From assembly GCF_029223885.1 (NCBI RefSeq), contig NZ_CP119409.1, forward strand, positions 2,816,001 to 2,880,000: a stretch of 64,000 nucleotides of DNA. Reading direction: 5' to 3'. The stretch comes from Pararhizobium gei. GTDB taxonomy: Bacteria; Pseudomonadota; Alphaproteobacteria; Rhizobiales; Rhizobiaceae. The translations under genes were made by a program, and so were the position numbers. Positions 28,343 through 37,592 of the stretch are shown piece after piece (position 1 is the first letter of the stretch; each line of letters starts with the position of its first letter). The notes under the pieces are model-generated. The model searched no databases. It had not been told where the DNA came from and saw nothing but the letters and a program-made list of their open reading frames with translations.

Positions 28343-29104
28343 TCAGAGGCTGAATGCAGGCAGCGTGGACAGCAATCGGTGCAGTGTGTCCAGCGTCGAA
28401 ATATCGGCAATACCATCGACGCGTGACTGGCGGAAATGGCGCTGGAAGGCCTCCACCACGCCTTGCGTCCTGTCGCAAAAAAGGCCAGTGACTTCAATTT
28501 CATAACCATAGAGCGACAGCATCGTCTGGACAGCTTCGACGGGCTGCCCCTGATCGCCCTTTTGGAAAAACCGGCCGCCGCCGATCGGGGCTGCCGGAAC
28601 CCAATGTCCGACGCCCTTGGCGTAAAGCCTCTGCCAGGGGAATTTTTCCCCGGGATCGACCTTACGAACAGGGGCGACGTCGCTGTGTCCAAGTACCTGT
28701 TCGGGGGCTATCGACCATCGACTGACACAATTGCGACACAATTCACCGACGGCATCGATCTGCATATCTGGAAAATCCGGCAGGTCGGGATGCCCCATAT
28801 TGGCGATCTCGATACCGATCGAGCGTGAATTGATGTCCACCTCGCCCTTCCAGGCACTTTTCCCGGCATGCCATGCGCGCCGGCTCTCGGAGACCAGTTG
28901 ATCGACACGGCCATCCTCATGGACGAAATAATGGCTGGAGACCTGGCTTTCCTCGCGGCAAAGCCAGTCGAGCGCCGCTGCGCCGGTCGCCATTCCGGTG
29001 TAGTGGAGGATGATCATATCGGGCGTCCGGCCACCGGCCCTTTCGCCATGGTTCGGCGAAGGCACGGCGGTTGCGGCGGGATAGTCACAGGCGAAATCCG
29101 TCAT
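28343..29104 (-). CDS. N-acetylmuramoyl-L-alanine amidase (Amidase_2) with C-terminal PG-binding domain
   Basis: An AmpD/AmiD-type zinc amidase that releases the stem peptide from muramic acid. Residues 1-165 form the amidase domain: zinc ligand His in ILHYTGM (residue 34), SSHYFVHEDG, NSRSIGIEIAN, and the later ligand region GHSDVAPVRKVDPG. Residues ~180-253 are a PG_binding_1 domain (GDQGQPVEAVQTMLSLYGY). No signal peptide is evident, so a cytoplasmic recycling role (AmpD-like) is possible, though the PG-binding domain is more AmiD-like. Its start overlaps the stop of the TerB/DnaJ gene. Confidence 0.9.
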   Translation of the reverse strand: MTDFACDYPAATAVPSPNHGERAGGRTPDMIILHYTGMATGAAALDWLCREESQVSSHYFVHEDGRVDQLVSESRRAWHAGKSAWKGEVDINSRSIGIEIANMGHPDLPDFPDMQIDAVGELCRNCVSRWSIAPEQVLGHSDVAPVRKVDPGEKFPWQRLYAKGVGHWVPAAPIGGGRFFQKGDQGQPVEAVQTMLSLYGYEIEVTGLFCDRTQGVVEAFQRHFRQSRVDGIADISTLDTLHRLLSTLPAFSL

Positions 29105-29808
29105 GCCGCGCGGCGCTCTTTCTCGATTGCCTCATAGGCGGCATTGAGGGCGGCCATGCGGTCGTTGGCGATCGCATGGAACTCCTCCGGCACGCCGCGC
29201 GCCACCAGTTTATCCGGATGATTTTCCGACACCAGCACACGATAACGCCTGCGGATGCTGAGAAAATCATCCTTCGGCGAAACGCCGAGCACCTTGTAGG
29301 GATCCGCGCCGTTGATATCGACGTGGCGCGCCATGATCTCCTGGAAACGGTGCTGGTCCATGCGGAAGATTTCCGCCACGCGCGACAGGAAAGCAATTTC
29401 CTTGTCGTGCAGCGCGCCGTCGGATTTGGCGATATGGAACAGCCCGTCGACAATGTCCTCGAGGATCGGGCAGTCCTGCTCGCAGGATACGCAGAGCGAC
29501 GCCATTTTCTCGGCATAGGCCTCGTAGCCGGCAACGTCCTGCCGGGCCAGATTGTAGAGCCGCGCAACATTCCGCGCCTGATCGTCCGGAAATTTGAAAA
29601 TGTCACGAAAGGCCGCAACTTCAGCCTCGCTGACGATGCCGTCCGCCTTGGCCATCTTTGCCGACAGCGCAATCATGGCCACCGAAAAGGCGACCTTGCG
29701 GCGCGTCTCGGGATCGCCTTCGAACAGCGTCCGGATCGCCTCCACCACACCGGCAAGCGCATTACCCGTGGTGTTGACAATGTTGAGGATGCTCTCCCAG
29801 AATGACAT
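29101..29808 (-). CDS. TerB/DnaJ-domain protein (DjlA-like)
   Basis: A 235-residue protein with an N-terminal TerB-like helical domain (KVAFSVAMIALSAKMAKADG.. and ILEDIVDGLFHIAKSDG, the acidic metal-binding DG pattern twice) and a C-terminal J domain (DPYKVLGVSPKDDF.. with the HPD motif in SENHPDKLVARG). This is the DjlA arrangement without its membrane anchor. The ATG at 29808 is preferred because GGGAAAG lies upstream; the ATG six codons earlier has a weaker site. It overlaps the amidase gene by four bases, so a link to cell-wall stress is plausible but unproven. Confidence 0.88.
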   Translation of the reverse strand: MSFWESILNIVNTTGNALAGVVEAIRTLFEGDPETRRKVAFSVAMIALSAKMAKADGIVSEAEVAAFRDIFKFPDDQARNVARLYNLARQDVAGYEAYAEKMASLCVSCEQDCPILEDIVDGLFHIAKSDGALHDKEIAFLSRVAEIFRMDQHRFQEIMARHVDINGADPYKVLGVSPKDDFLSIRRRYRVLVSENHPDKLVARGVPEEFHAIANDRMAALNAAYEAIEKERRAA

Positions 29809-30110
29809 AGGCACGTTCTTTCCCATGATTGCGGACCCACAGCTGCGGAAAGCGGCTGCACGGAAGGTAGTTCCGTGCACAGGCCCAAAGACACAAGGCT
29901 GCGCCGTCTTCGCAGGCGCGAAAGTCCACAGCATGACCAGATGTCGAGGCGGATTGCAAGGCTTGGCGGCCAGCCATCGGCCATATCTGACGAATTTGTG
30001 ATGGCCCCTCACTATTTCCCATTCGTCGGGGTGATCGGTCGATCATGCAAATGAATTTGACTCGTTGCGCGTTGCAATGCGAGCCAACGGACCTCAATCT
30101 GGAGGCTTTC
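29809..30110. other. Divergent intergenic region, TerB/DnaJ gene / EamA transporter
   Basis: About 300 bases that must hold two divergent promoters. The right part has repeated GTTGCG/TTGCAATGCGA words near 30063-30082 that could be a regulator site, but I cannot assign it. No credible ORF was found. Confidence 0.4.
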
Positions 30111-30986
30111 ATGCGCATTTCCACCCACCCTCAGGCCATGGGAATGCTCCTCGGCCTGATCGGCGTCATGATCTTCGGCGCGACATTGCCGATGACCCAT
30201 ATTGCACTTGGAGGTTTCTCACCGTTCTTCATAACGTTCGGCCGCGCCGTCATCGCTTCCATCCCCGCGGGACTGGCGCTGCTGGTGCTTGGCAGGCGTT
30301 GGCCCAAGGGACACGGCGCAATGCTGCTCGGTGCCGGCATCTGCGTCGTCTATGGCTTTCCCATCTTTTCCTCGATTGCGATGCAAACGATACCGGCAAG
30401 CCATGGCGGCGTCATCCTCGGACTTCTGCCGCTGCTGACGTCGATTTTCGCAGCACTCGTCGACGGGGAGCGGCCCGGCCCCACCTTCTGGGCCTATGGA
30501 CTGGCGGGAGCCGCACTGGTCGTCCTCTTCTCTGTTCGCGACAGCGGCTTTCATCTGCAGGCCGGCGATGCCTGGCTCTTTCTGGCTGCCGTTACCGCTT
30601 CGCTCGGTTATGTGCTGTCCGCCAAAATGTCCCGTACTGTCGGCGGTTGGGAAGTCATTTCCTGGGCGCTGGTCATCACGTCTCCCGTATCGCTTGTCGC
30701 CACCTTGCTGGTTGCGGCCAACGGCATCCACCAGCCGAGCGGCGCGGAACTGGGCGCGCTGTCCTATCTCGGGCTGATGTCGATGTTCGGCGGCTTCATC
30801 TTCTGGAACGCAGGGCTGGCGCTCGGCGGAACCGGCCGTGTTGCGCAGGTACAATTGTTGCAAACCTTCGTTACCCTTGCCGTCTCCGCCGTGGTTCTGG
30901 GCGAGGTGATCAGCCTTGCCACGATCGGCTTTGCGGTTGCGGTCGCTCTCATCGTCTGGCTCGGACGCAAGGCGCGGATCGCCTGA
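30111..30986 (+). CDS. EamA/DMT-superfamily transporter
   Basis: A 291-residue inner-membrane exporter-type protein with ten hydrophobic helices in two EamA repeats (first begins MGMLLGLIGVMIFGATLP; second near DAWLFLAAVTASLGYVL). I start it at the ATG at 30111 because GGAGG lies five bases upstream; the open frame extends 22 codons further without homology-like character. DMT proteins export amino acids or metabolites; the substrate cannot be read from sequence. It is monocistronic, 100 bases before pfp. Confidence 0.88.
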   Translation: MRISTHPQAMGMLLGLIGVMIFGATLPMTHIALGGFSPFFITFGRAVIASIPAGLALLVLGRRWPKGHGAMLLGAGICVVYGFPIFSSIAMQTIPASHGGVILGLLPLLTSIFAALVDGERPGPTFWAYGLAGAALVVLFSVRDSGFHLQAGDAWLFLAAVTASLGYVLSAKMSRTVGGWEVISWALVITSPVSLVATLLVAANGIHQPSGAELGALSYLGLMSMFGGFIFWNAGLALGGTGRVAQVQLLQTFVTLAVSAVVLGEVISLATIGFAVAVALIVWLGRKARIA

Positions 30987-31086
30987 CACCGTTCAGTGTT
31001 CGGAGGTTAAGACCTGTCATTTAACTTCCAGGAGAATTGCGCTAGAGAGCCATAAACGATCCGCCGCAGTTCTCGAGGAGACCAGA

Positions 31087-32301
31087 ATGCCCAAGCAAAA
31101 AGTTGCCATGTTGACCGCAGGTGGCCTTGCGCCCTGCCTCTCCTCCGCCGTCGGCGGCCTGATCGAGCGCTATACCGATATTTCGCCCGATATCGAACTC
31201 ATTGCCTACCGCTCCGGCTACCAGGGCGTACTCCTGGGCGACCATATCGACATCACCCCACAGATGCGGGAAAAGGCCTATATCATGCACCGCCACGGCG
31301 GCTCGCCGATTGGCAACAGCCGGGTGAAGCTGACCAACACGGCCGATTGCGTCAAGCGCGGCCTTGTCAAGGAAGGCCAGAACCCGCTGAGGGTCGCGGC
31401 CGAGCGGCTGGCATCCGACGGCATCACCATCCTGCACACGATCGGCGGCGACGACACCAACACGACGGCTGCGGATCTTGCCGCCTATCTCGGTGCCAAT
31501 GGTTACGACCTCACGGTCGTCGGCCTGCCGAAGACTGTCGATAACGATGTTGTGCCGATTCGCCAGTCGCTGGGCGCCTGGACGGCTGCCGAGTACGGCG
31601 CAAAATTCTTCGACCACGTCAGCAACGAACAGAGCGCCGCGCCCCGAACCCTCGTCGTCCACGAAGTTATGGGCCGCCACTGCGGCTGGCTGACGGCGGC
31701 AACGGCGCGCGCCTATATCCAGATGACCGACGACAAGGAATTCGTCGACGGCTTCATGATGAATGAGAGAATGAAGAACATCGACGGCCTCTATCTGCCG
31801 GAAACTGCATTCGACCTCGAATCGGAAGCCGAGCGCCTGCGTGCCGTCATGGACAAAGCCGGATTCGTGACACTGTTCGTCTCGGAAGGTGCATGCCTCG
31901 ACGCTGTCGTCGCCGAGCGCGAAGCTGCCGGTGAAGCCGTCAAGCGCGATGCCTTCGGCCACGTGAAGATCGACACGATCAATGTCGGCGGCTGGTTTTC
32001 CAAACAGTTCGCGGCACTTCTCGGCGCGGAGCGCTCGATGGTCCAGAAATCCGGCTATTATGCCCGCTCGGCGCCCGCCAATGCGGACGACCTGCGCCTG
32101 ATCCAGGGCATGGTGGATCTTGCAGTCGAAAGTGCGCTGAACAAGGTTTCCGGCGTCACCGGTCATGACGAGGACAAGGGCGGCAGGCTGCGGACGATCG
32201 AATTCCCGCGCATCCGCGGCGGCAAGCATTTCGACACCTCCGTCAAGTGGTTCGGCGATGTGATGGACGTGATCGGCCAGAAATGGTCGACGACGGCCTG
32301 A
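31087..32301 (+). CDS. pfp: Pyrophosphate--fructose 6-phosphate 1-phosphotransferase
   Basis: This 404-residue phosphofructokinase phosphorylates fructose 6-phosphate with PPi instead of ATP. The donor-specifying loop reads GGDDT (about residues 119-123), where ATP-type enzymes have GGDGS, and the substrate loop reads PKTVDNDV, with Lys in place of Gly-type residues; both mark the PPi-dependent class. EVMGRHCGW and the C-terminal RIRGGKHFD block follow. GAGGAGA lies before the chosen ATG. The enzyme is reversible, so it can serve glycolysis or gluconeogenesis. Confidence 0.94.
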   Translation: MPKQKVAMLTAGGLAPCLSSAVGGLIERYTDISPDIELIAYRSGYQGVLLGDHIDITPQMREKAYIMHRHGGSPIGNSRVKLTNTADCVKRGLVKEGQNPLRVAAERLASDGITILHTIGGDDTNTTAADLAAYLGANGYDLTVVGLPKTVDNDVVPIRQSLGAWTAAEYGAKFFDHVSNEQSAAPRTLVVHEVMGRHCGWLTAATARAYIQMTDDKEFVDGFMMNERMKNIDGLYLPETAFDLESEAERLRAVMDKAGFVTLFVSEGACLDAVVAEREAAGEAVKRDAFGHVKIDTINVGGWFSKQFAALLGAERSMVQKSGYYARSAPANADDLRLIQGMVDLAVESALNKVSGVTGHDEDKGGRLRTIEFPRIRGGKHFDTSVKWFGDVMDVIGQKWSTTA

Positions 32302-32327
32302 GCGGCCGTAACGGTCTATTGACGGAA

Positions 32328-32371
32328 CGTTTTGCGCGTGGCCCCATGGCGGTCCCGCCACGCGCAAAACG
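32328..32371. repeat. 15-bp perfect inverted repeat after pfp
   Basis: CGTTTTGCGCGTGGC and GCCACGCGCAAAACG face each other around a 14-base loop, between the pfp stop and the LysE-family ATG. There is no downstream T-run, but the stem is strong enough to end transcription or protect the pfp mRNA end. Confidence 0.65.
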
Positions 32372-32380
32372 GAGCTTTTC

Positions 32381-33013
32381 ATGTCAATCGAACACTGGCT
32401 GGCCTTCGTGGCCGCCTCCGCCGTCCTGCTTGCCATTCCCGGCCCGACCATCCTGCTCGTCATCTCCTACGCGCTGGGACATGGGCGGAAGGTTGCAGGC
32501 TCGACGGTCGCCGGTGTGGCCCTCGGCGATTTTACCGCCATGACCGCCTCGATGCTCGGCCTTGGCGCGCTGCTCGCCACCTCCTCGGCGATCTTCCTCG
32601 CGTTGAAATGGGCCGGCGCCGCCTATCTGATCTGGCTGGGTATAAAACTCTGGCGCACACCGCCTGCCATCGATACCGACTCGGCCTGGAGCTCGCCGGC
32701 GGAGCGGTCGTTTCGAATCTTTCTGCACACATATGTCGTGACCGCGCTGAACCCGAAAAGCATTGTCTTCTTCGTCGCCTTCCTGCCGCAGTTTCTCGAT
32801 CTGCAGCGGCCGCTTCTGAACCAGATGCTGATCTTCGAAACAACGTTCCTCGTCCTCGCCACTGTGAACGCCGGGGCTTACGCGCTGATCGCCTCAGCCG
32901 CGCGAAAAACCATCCGAAAGCCCAAAGTGCAGGCCGCCGTCAACCGGACGGGTGGCACGCTCCTGATCGGCGCGGGCCTTCTGACGGCCGGCTTGAGACG
33001 CGCTGGCTGCTGA
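32381..33013 (+). CDS. LysE/RhtB-family amino-acid exporter
   Basis: A 210-residue membrane protein with six hydrophobic helices. The N terminus (EHWLAFVAASAVLLAIPGPTILL) carries the PGP motif of the family, followed by AGVALGDFTAM and LKWAGAAYLIWLGIKLWR, then LNPKSIVFFVAFLPQFL. RhtB proteins export homoserine, threonine, lysine or related compounds. The substrate here is unknown. GGAGC lies before the ATG. It begins nine bases after the hairpin that follows pfp. Confidence 0.9.
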   Translation: MSIEHWLAFVAASAVLLAIPGPTILLVISYALGHGRKVAGSTVAGVALGDFTAMTASMLGLGALLATSSAIFLALKWAGAAYLIWLGIKLWRTPPAIDTDSAWSSPAERSFRIFLHTYVVTALNPKSIVFFVAFLPQFLDLQRPLLNQMLIFETTFLVLATVNAGAYALIASAARKTIRKPKVQAAVNRTGGTLLIGAGLLTAGLRRAGC

Positions 33014-33129
33014 AAAAACCGCTCGCGCTTGCGAACGGCCGCCCTTTGCGTTAATGAAGTTTTGCAAAGGGTGGTCAATGGCCGCTGATTTGCGGGGGCT
33101 GCGGGGCCTGAAAGCACGAAAGCGACAGC

Positions 33130-34056
33130 ATGGCGAATTTCCGTTTTTCCGTTTCGAAACCGGCTGTTACGGCCTGCGCTCTGGTCTCTGTGTCGCTTGC
33201 GGCGGGTTGTTCCAGCGTCGAGCGAACGCCGATGGAGCAGTTGATGGCCGTGCAGACGGCCGTGCCGCTGGCGAAACCCGGAACGGAAATGACGGCTTAC
33301 GCTTTGCCGACGCCCGATGGAGCAACGGCTTCGACGGCCGCAGCACTGGCTGTCGAAGCAGCCATGATGGCGCCGGGCGAAATGAATGCCGCCAACCCGA
33401 TTTCGACGCCTCAGGCGACCGCCACTGTTCAAACAGCTGCCGTATCCGTCCTTCCCCAGACGGCAAACGCTCTGGTCGCTCCGGCGAAAAGCCGGACCGC
33501 AATGGCAGCTTCCCCGCAAATTCCCGACGGCATGGTCATGGCCGCGATGGAATCGGATTTCGACACCGGTGAACCGGTTGGACTTGAAACACTTGTCGCC
33601 AAGCGCATGATCGTGCCGGTACAGAAGCCGTCCATGGCGCAGCAGGTTTTGGGGGCTCCCCAGGCCGTTTTCGCGTCACTGACGGAGAAGAAGCCGACAA
33701 GTTCCCGTCCCGAGCTCGACCGGCTCATCTCCCACTATGCCAAGCTGAACAAGGTTCCCGAAGAACTGGTCCATCGCGTCGTCAAGCGCGAAAGCACATA
33801 CAATCCGCGCGCCTATCATTCCGGCAATTACGGCTTGATGCAGATCCGTTACAACACCGCCAAGGGCCTGGGTTACACCGGTTCTGCCGAAGGCCTGTTC
33901 GACGCCGAAACCAACCTGAAATATGCGACGAAATATTTGGCAGGCGCCTTGATGGTTGCGGACAACGAACTGGATGGGGCTGTGCGGCTCTATGCCAGCG
34001 GTTATTACTATCATGCCAAGCGCAAGGGCCTGCTCGACACTTTGGGCATGCGGTAG
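33130..34056 (+). CDS. SLT-type lytic transglycosylase lipoprotein
   Basis: A 308-residue envelope enzyme. The signal peptide ends in a lipobox (LAAGC, Cys about residue 27), followed by a long Ala/Pro/Thr-rich low-complexity linker (about residues 30-190) and a C-terminal SLT domain: catalytic Glu in VVKRESTYNP (about residue 221), GNYGLMQIRYNTAKGLGY and YASGYYYHAKRKG. It should be outer-membrane anchored and cut glycan strands. The SLT part resembles that of the gene at 27.6 kb (both have GLFDAETN and a KYLA segment), so they are likely paralogues. Confidence 0.9.
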   Translation: MANFRFSVSKPAVTACALVSVSLAAGCSSVERTPMEQLMAVQTAVPLAKPGTEMTAYALPTPDGATASTAAALAVEAAMMAPGEMNAANPISTPQATATVQTAAVSVLPQTANALVAPAKSRTAMAASPQIPDGMVMAAMESDFDTGEPVGLETLVAKRMIVPVQKPSMAQQVLGAPQAVFASLTEKKPTSSRPELDRLISHYAKLNKVPEELVHRVVKRESTYNPRAYHSGNYGLMQIRYNTAKGLGYTGSAEGLFDAETNLKYATKYLAGALMVADNELDGAVRLYASGYYYHAKRKGLLDTLGMR

Positions 34057-34100
34057 CCAAAAGCTATTCCCCACGCACCACCGAGGCTTGAAAGTGTCTC

Positions 34101-35453
34101 TCAGTTGATCGCTTCGATGATTCTGGCACCCAATATCCGGGCGTCGTAGCCGAGGCGCGATGGCGTGAGGCCAAGACGCACGACAGCAAGGCCCTGCGAC
34201 GGAATGAGCAGGACGGTTTGTCCGTCATGCCCCTGCAGCCAGTAAGCGTCCTCCGGCAGCGGCGGCCCACCTTCCCGCCCATACCGGGCCCAGACATGCC
34301 CCGCGCCATAACGGCCATTCGACGCCTTCGTCGGGCTGCGCATGAAGGTTACGAAATCCGGCGGCAAAATCTGCTCGCCGTTCCAGCTTCCGTTCTGCAG
34401 AAGGAAAAGACCGAACCGCGCCCAGTCGCGCGCCGTTGCATACATGTAGGACGAGCCGACGAAGGTGCCGTGCGCGTCTGGCTCGATGACGGCGCTTGTC
34501 ATGCCCAGCGGCCGGAACAGCGCCGCCCTTGGAAAGGTCAGCGCCTCCCGCACGCTTCCAAACGTGTTCATCCAGAGCCGTGACAGGATCATCGACGCGC
34601 CGCTGGAATAACTGAAACGATCGCCCGGTTTGGCTTCCAACGGCCTGGAGGCGGCAAAGCGCGCCATGTCTCCTTCCAGGTAAAGCATACGGGTCACGTC
34701 GGTCACATTGCCATAGTCCTCGTTGAACCGAAGGCCGCTCTGCATGGCAAGCAGGTCGGAAAGCCTGATCTGGCTGCGCGGGTCGTTGCGCCATTGCGGC
34801 AGAAGCTCGGTCCTGTCGAGCGCCATCTGACCGTCGCGGATGCGGATGCCGATCAATGCCGCAGTCACGGTCTTGGTCATGGACCATCCCAGCAGCGGCG
34901 TCGCGCTGTCGAAACCCTCGCCATAGGCCTCGCCGACGATCCGCCCGTTTTTGACCACCACGACCGCGCGCATGCCCGGACCGGCAAGCTGCGCGTCCGA
35001 GAGTAAGCCCTGAACCGATGGATTGATGCTGGCGCCACTGCCATCGGGCCAGGGTTTCGCGTCGTCGATCTCCGGCATGCGCCGCCGCAATTGCCGATTG
35101 CCGGGAAAGGCGGCGAATTCACCCTCGGTCACATTGGTGCAGCCGAGACCTTCGCGATAGATGGCATGGGCGGGTGCGGCGAAGCCGAACATCCGCGCCG
35201 TTACCGTCTTGCGGGTCTGATCGACGGAGACCCTGACCAGACGAAGCAACGGATGCCCGGGTGCCTGTACGTCCTCGGCGAGAACCCTGTCCGCTTCCCG
35301 TCCGGCGAGGAAGACATTCGAGCAGACAATTTTCGCGGCATAACCATCGCCGACGCGCAGCAGTTCTGGCGGCAGGATCACCAGCCATCCGGCGACGGCG
35401 GCAAGAACCGCCGAAACCGATCCTGCAAGCCACAATAGTCGTCTGCGCATCAT
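34101..35453 (-). CDS. Serine hydrolase of the beta-lactamase class C / PBP4* family
   Basis: A 450-residue membrane-anchored or secreted serine hydrolase. The N terminus has one hydrophobic segment (about 8-28), then a ~110-residue lead domain with two Cys (CSN, GLGCTN). The catalytic domain shows SxxK in GWSMTKT (about residue 190), a tyrosine motif in SYSSGAS, and the HxG-like GHDGQ near the C terminus. These residues are shared by esterases, carboxypeptidases and beta-lactamases, so antibiotic resistance should not be assumed. I start at the ATG at 35453 preceded by AGAGG. Confidence 0.85.
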   Translation of the reverse strand: MMRRRLLWLAGSVSAVLAAVAGWLVILPPELLRVGDGYAAKIVCSNVFLAGREADRVLAEDVQAPGHPLLRLVRVSVDQTRKTVTARMFGFAAPAHAIYREGLGCTNVTEGEFAAFPGNRQLRRRMPEIDDAKPWPDGSGASINPSVQGLLSDAQLAGPGMRAVVVVKNGRIVGEAYGEGFDSATPLLGWSMTKTVTAALIGIRIRDGQMALDRTELLPQWRNDPRSQIRLSDLLAMQSGLRFNEDYGNVTDVTRMLYLEGDMARFAASRPLEAKPGDRFSYSSGASMILSRLWMNTFGSVREALTFPRAALFRPLGMTSAVIEPDAHGTFVGSSYMYATARDWARFGLFLLQNGSWNGEQILPPDFVTFMRSPTKASNGRYGAGHVWARYGREGGPPLPEDAYWLQGHDGQTVLLIPSQGLAVVRLGLTPSRLGYDARILGARIIEAIN

Positions 35454-35591
35454 AGTGCCTCTGCTTCGCCGGACCCACCAAAACAGGATTCCCATCCTTT
35501 AGGAAGCGTTTATGACGATCACAATGGCGCGACCGCCGTTTGTGCCCATCAGCCGACGGGAACGGCATAAGCCAGAACACGATGCTGGGCT

Positions 35592-35609
35592 CCGTCATCA
35601 AAGTGTAGC
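35592..35609 (+). promoter_or_regulatory. Degenerate PHO-box-like sequence upstream of btaA
   Basis: CCGTCAT, a 4-base spacer, then GTGTAGC resembles the PhoB direct-repeat box (CTGTCAT-N4-CTGTCAC), matching 6 of 7 and about 4 of 7. It lies about 45-60 bases before btaA. Betaine-lipid synthesis is phosphate-starvation induced in rhizobia, which makes the location sensible, but the match is poor. Confidence 0.3.
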
Positions 35610-35655
35610 GGACTCGCCCTAGAAGCTCGCCCATCGTCAACGGATGGCAGGTGAC

Positions 35656-36906
35656 ATGACCGATTTCGCACCCGGCGCAGGCTACGGCAAAAGCAACCGC
35701 AAGCTCAAGACCGCCTTGATACAACACAAGGCCCTGACGCTGGACGGATTGTCGGAACGGCTCTTCGGCCTGCTTTTCTCCGGCCTCGTCTACCCACAGA
35801 TCTGGGAAGACCCGGCCGTCGACATGGAAGCGATGCAGATCCGGCCCGAGCATCACATCGTCACCATCGGTTCCGGCGGCTGCAACATGCTCGCCTATTC
35901 GTCCGCGTTTCCGGAGCGTATCGACGTGGTGGATCTCAATCCGCACCACATCGCCCTCAACAAACTGAAACTTGCCGCCTTCCGCCATCTGCCGTCGCAT
36001 GCGGATGTGGTCCGCTTTCTGGCCCGGCACGACATGAAGAGCAATATTCAGGCTTTCGACATGTTCATCGCCCCGAGGCTCGACAGTGCCACGCGTGCTT
36101 ACTGGAATCGGCGCGGCCTCAACGGGCGCCGCCGCATCGGCGTGTTCGGCGAAAACATCTATCGCACCGGCCTGCTCGGCAGGTTCATTGGTCTTGGCCA
36201 TCTTCTCGCCCGGCTTCATGGCGTCGACCCCACCGAAATTGCCAATGCCCGCTCCATGCGCGAGCAGCGGCAATTCTTCGATGAACGGCTGGCGCCCCTG
36301 TTCGATCGCCCGGTTGTCCGTTGGCTGACCAGCCGCAAGAGCTCGCTGTTCGGTCTCGGCATTCCTCCACGCCAGTTCGATGAGCTCGCAAGTCTCAGCA
36401 GCGAAAAATCGCTGGCAGGCGTGCTGCGCCAGCGTCTGGAAAAGCTGTCCTGTCATTTTCCGATGAAGGAAAACTATTTTGCCTGGCAGGCCTTCGCACG
36501 GCGTTATCCCATGCCGCATGAGGGCGAGTTGCCTCTCTATCTGCAGGCCGAACGGCACGAAGCGATCCGTAACAATGCCGAACGCGTCCACGTGCACCAC
36601 GCCAGCTTCACCGAACTGCTCGCCAAAAAATCCGCCGACTGCGTCGATCGTTATGTCCTTCTTGATGCGCAAGACTGGATGAGCGACCGGCAGCTCAACG
36701 AACTCTGGACCGAGATCACCCGCACATCGGCCGAGGGTGCGGTCGTGATTTTCCGGACCGCAGCCGAAGACAGCATTCTGGAAGGCCGGGTTTCGCCGGC
36801 CCTGCTCGATCAGTGGCGCTACGATGCCGCACAATCGCAGGCGCTGAACCTGAAGGATCGCTCGGCCATCTATGGCGGCTTTCATATCTACAGGAAGGCG
36901 GCATGA
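35656..36906 (+). CDS. btaA: S-adenosylmethionine:diacylglycerol 3-amino-3-carboxypropyltransferase
   Basis: BtaA starts synthesis of the phosphorus-free betaine lipid DGTS by moving the aminocarboxypropyl group of SAM to diacylglycerol. The 416-residue protein (DUF3419 family) begins MTDFAPGAGYGKSNRKLK, then LSERLFGLLFSGLVYPQIWEDP, the SAM-binding VTIGSGGCNML, VDLNPHHIALNKLK, and C-terminal LLDAQDWMSD and VIFRTAAEDS. An ATG four codons upstream (35644) is possible; the chosen one matches the family start as I know it. Its stop overlaps the btaB start (ATGA). Confidence 0.92.
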   Translation: MTDFAPGAGYGKSNRKLKTALIQHKALTLDGLSERLFGLLFSGLVYPQIWEDPAVDMEAMQIRPEHHIVTIGSGGCNMLAYSSAFPERIDVVDLNPHHIALNKLKLAAFRHLPSHADVVRFLARHDMKSNIQAFDMFIAPRLDSATRAYWNRRGLNGRRRIGVFGENIYRTGLLGRFIGLGHLLARLHGVDPTEIANARSMREQRQFFDERLAPLFDRPVVRWLTSRKSSLFGLGIPPRQFDELASLSSEKSLAGVLRQRLEKLSCHFPMKENYFAWQAFARRYPMPHEGELPLYLQAERHEAIRNNAERVHVHHASFTELLAKKSADCVDRYVLLDAQDWMSDRQLNELWTEITRTSAEGAVVIFRTAAEDSILEGRVSPALLDQWRYDAAQSQALNLKDRSAIYGGFHIYRKAA

Positions 36907-37592
36907 CGGCCGCCCGTTCCACCGTCGATCCCGGTCACGCCGAGCGCATGGACAGGATGTATCGCACCCAGCGGCACATCTACGACCTGACCAGAAAATA
37001 CTATCTCTTCGGGCGTGACACGCTGATTGAAACGCTCGATGTCCCTCCCGGCGGCAGTGTGCTGGAAGTGGGCTGCGGCACGGGCCGCAACCTGGCCCTT
37101 ATCGGCCGCCGCTACCCGAAATCGCGCCTGTTCGGTCTCGATATTTCCGCCGAGATGATCGCCTCTGCGGAAGCCAAGCTGAAGCGCACCGGCGCCAGCA
37201 ACGCAATCCTGCGCATCGCCGACGCCACGGATTTCGACGCTTTCGCTTTCGGAGAGGCCGGCTTCGACCGTGTCGTCATTTCCTATTCCCTGTCGATGAT
37301 CCCCGATTGGAACATGGCGATTGATGCGGCAATCGCGGCGCTGAAGCCCGGTGGAAGCCTCCACATCGCCGACTTCGGTCAGCAGGAACGGTTGCCCCGG
37401 ATTTTCCGCATCCTTCTTCAGGCTTGGCTGAAGCGTTTTCATGTCACGCCGCGTGCCAGTCTTAAATCGGTCCTGAACCGCAAAGCCGCTCAAAACGGCG
37501 ACGCGGTCGAATTCCACCCGCTCGGCCGCGGCTATGCCTGGCTGTTCACCTATCACCGTAGCAGCGACGCCGCGCAGGCAAGCTCCAGGTAA
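36903..37592 (+). CDS. btaB: Diacylglyceryl-homoserine N-methyltransferase (BtaB)
   Basis: BtaB methylates the homoserine nitrogen three times to finish DGTS. The 229-residue SAM methyltransferase has motif I VLEVGCGTGRNLAL, LFGLDISAEMI (motif II), VVISYSLSMIPDW (motif IV region) and ALKPGGSLHIADFG. The N-terminal RTQRHIYDLTRKYYLFGRD is typical. It overlaps btaA by four bases, so the two are a unit for replacing phospholipids under phosphate limitation. A short perfect hairpin (CGGCAAG-cga-CTTGCCG, 37612-37628) follows its stop. Confidence 0.92.
   Translation: MTAARSTVDPGHAERMDRMYRTQRHIYDLTRKYYLFGRDTLIETLDVPPGGSVLEVGCGTGRNLALIGRRYPKSRLFGLDISAEMIASAEAKLKRTGASNAILRIADATDFDAFAFGEAGFDRVVISYSLSMIPDWNMAIDAAIAALKPGGSLHIADFGQQERLPRIFRILLQAWLKRFHVTPRASLKSVLNRKAAQNGDAVEFHPLGRGYAWLFTYHRSSDAAQASSR

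Noticed and set aside
31042..32463. Minus-strand open frame of about 473 codons opposite pfp
   Set aside because: Antisense shadow of pfp; no recognisable motif, and pfp has its ribosome-binding site and all motifs.
34101..35453. Antibiotic-resistance beta-lactamase
   Set aside because: SxxK and HxG-like motifs are shared with esterases and peptidases and the long N-terminal domain is not that of known class C resistance enzymes.
35119..36885. Minus-strand open frame of about 588 codons spanning btaA and the serine-hydrolase gene
   Set aside because: It covers two supported genes on other frames and has no family features.
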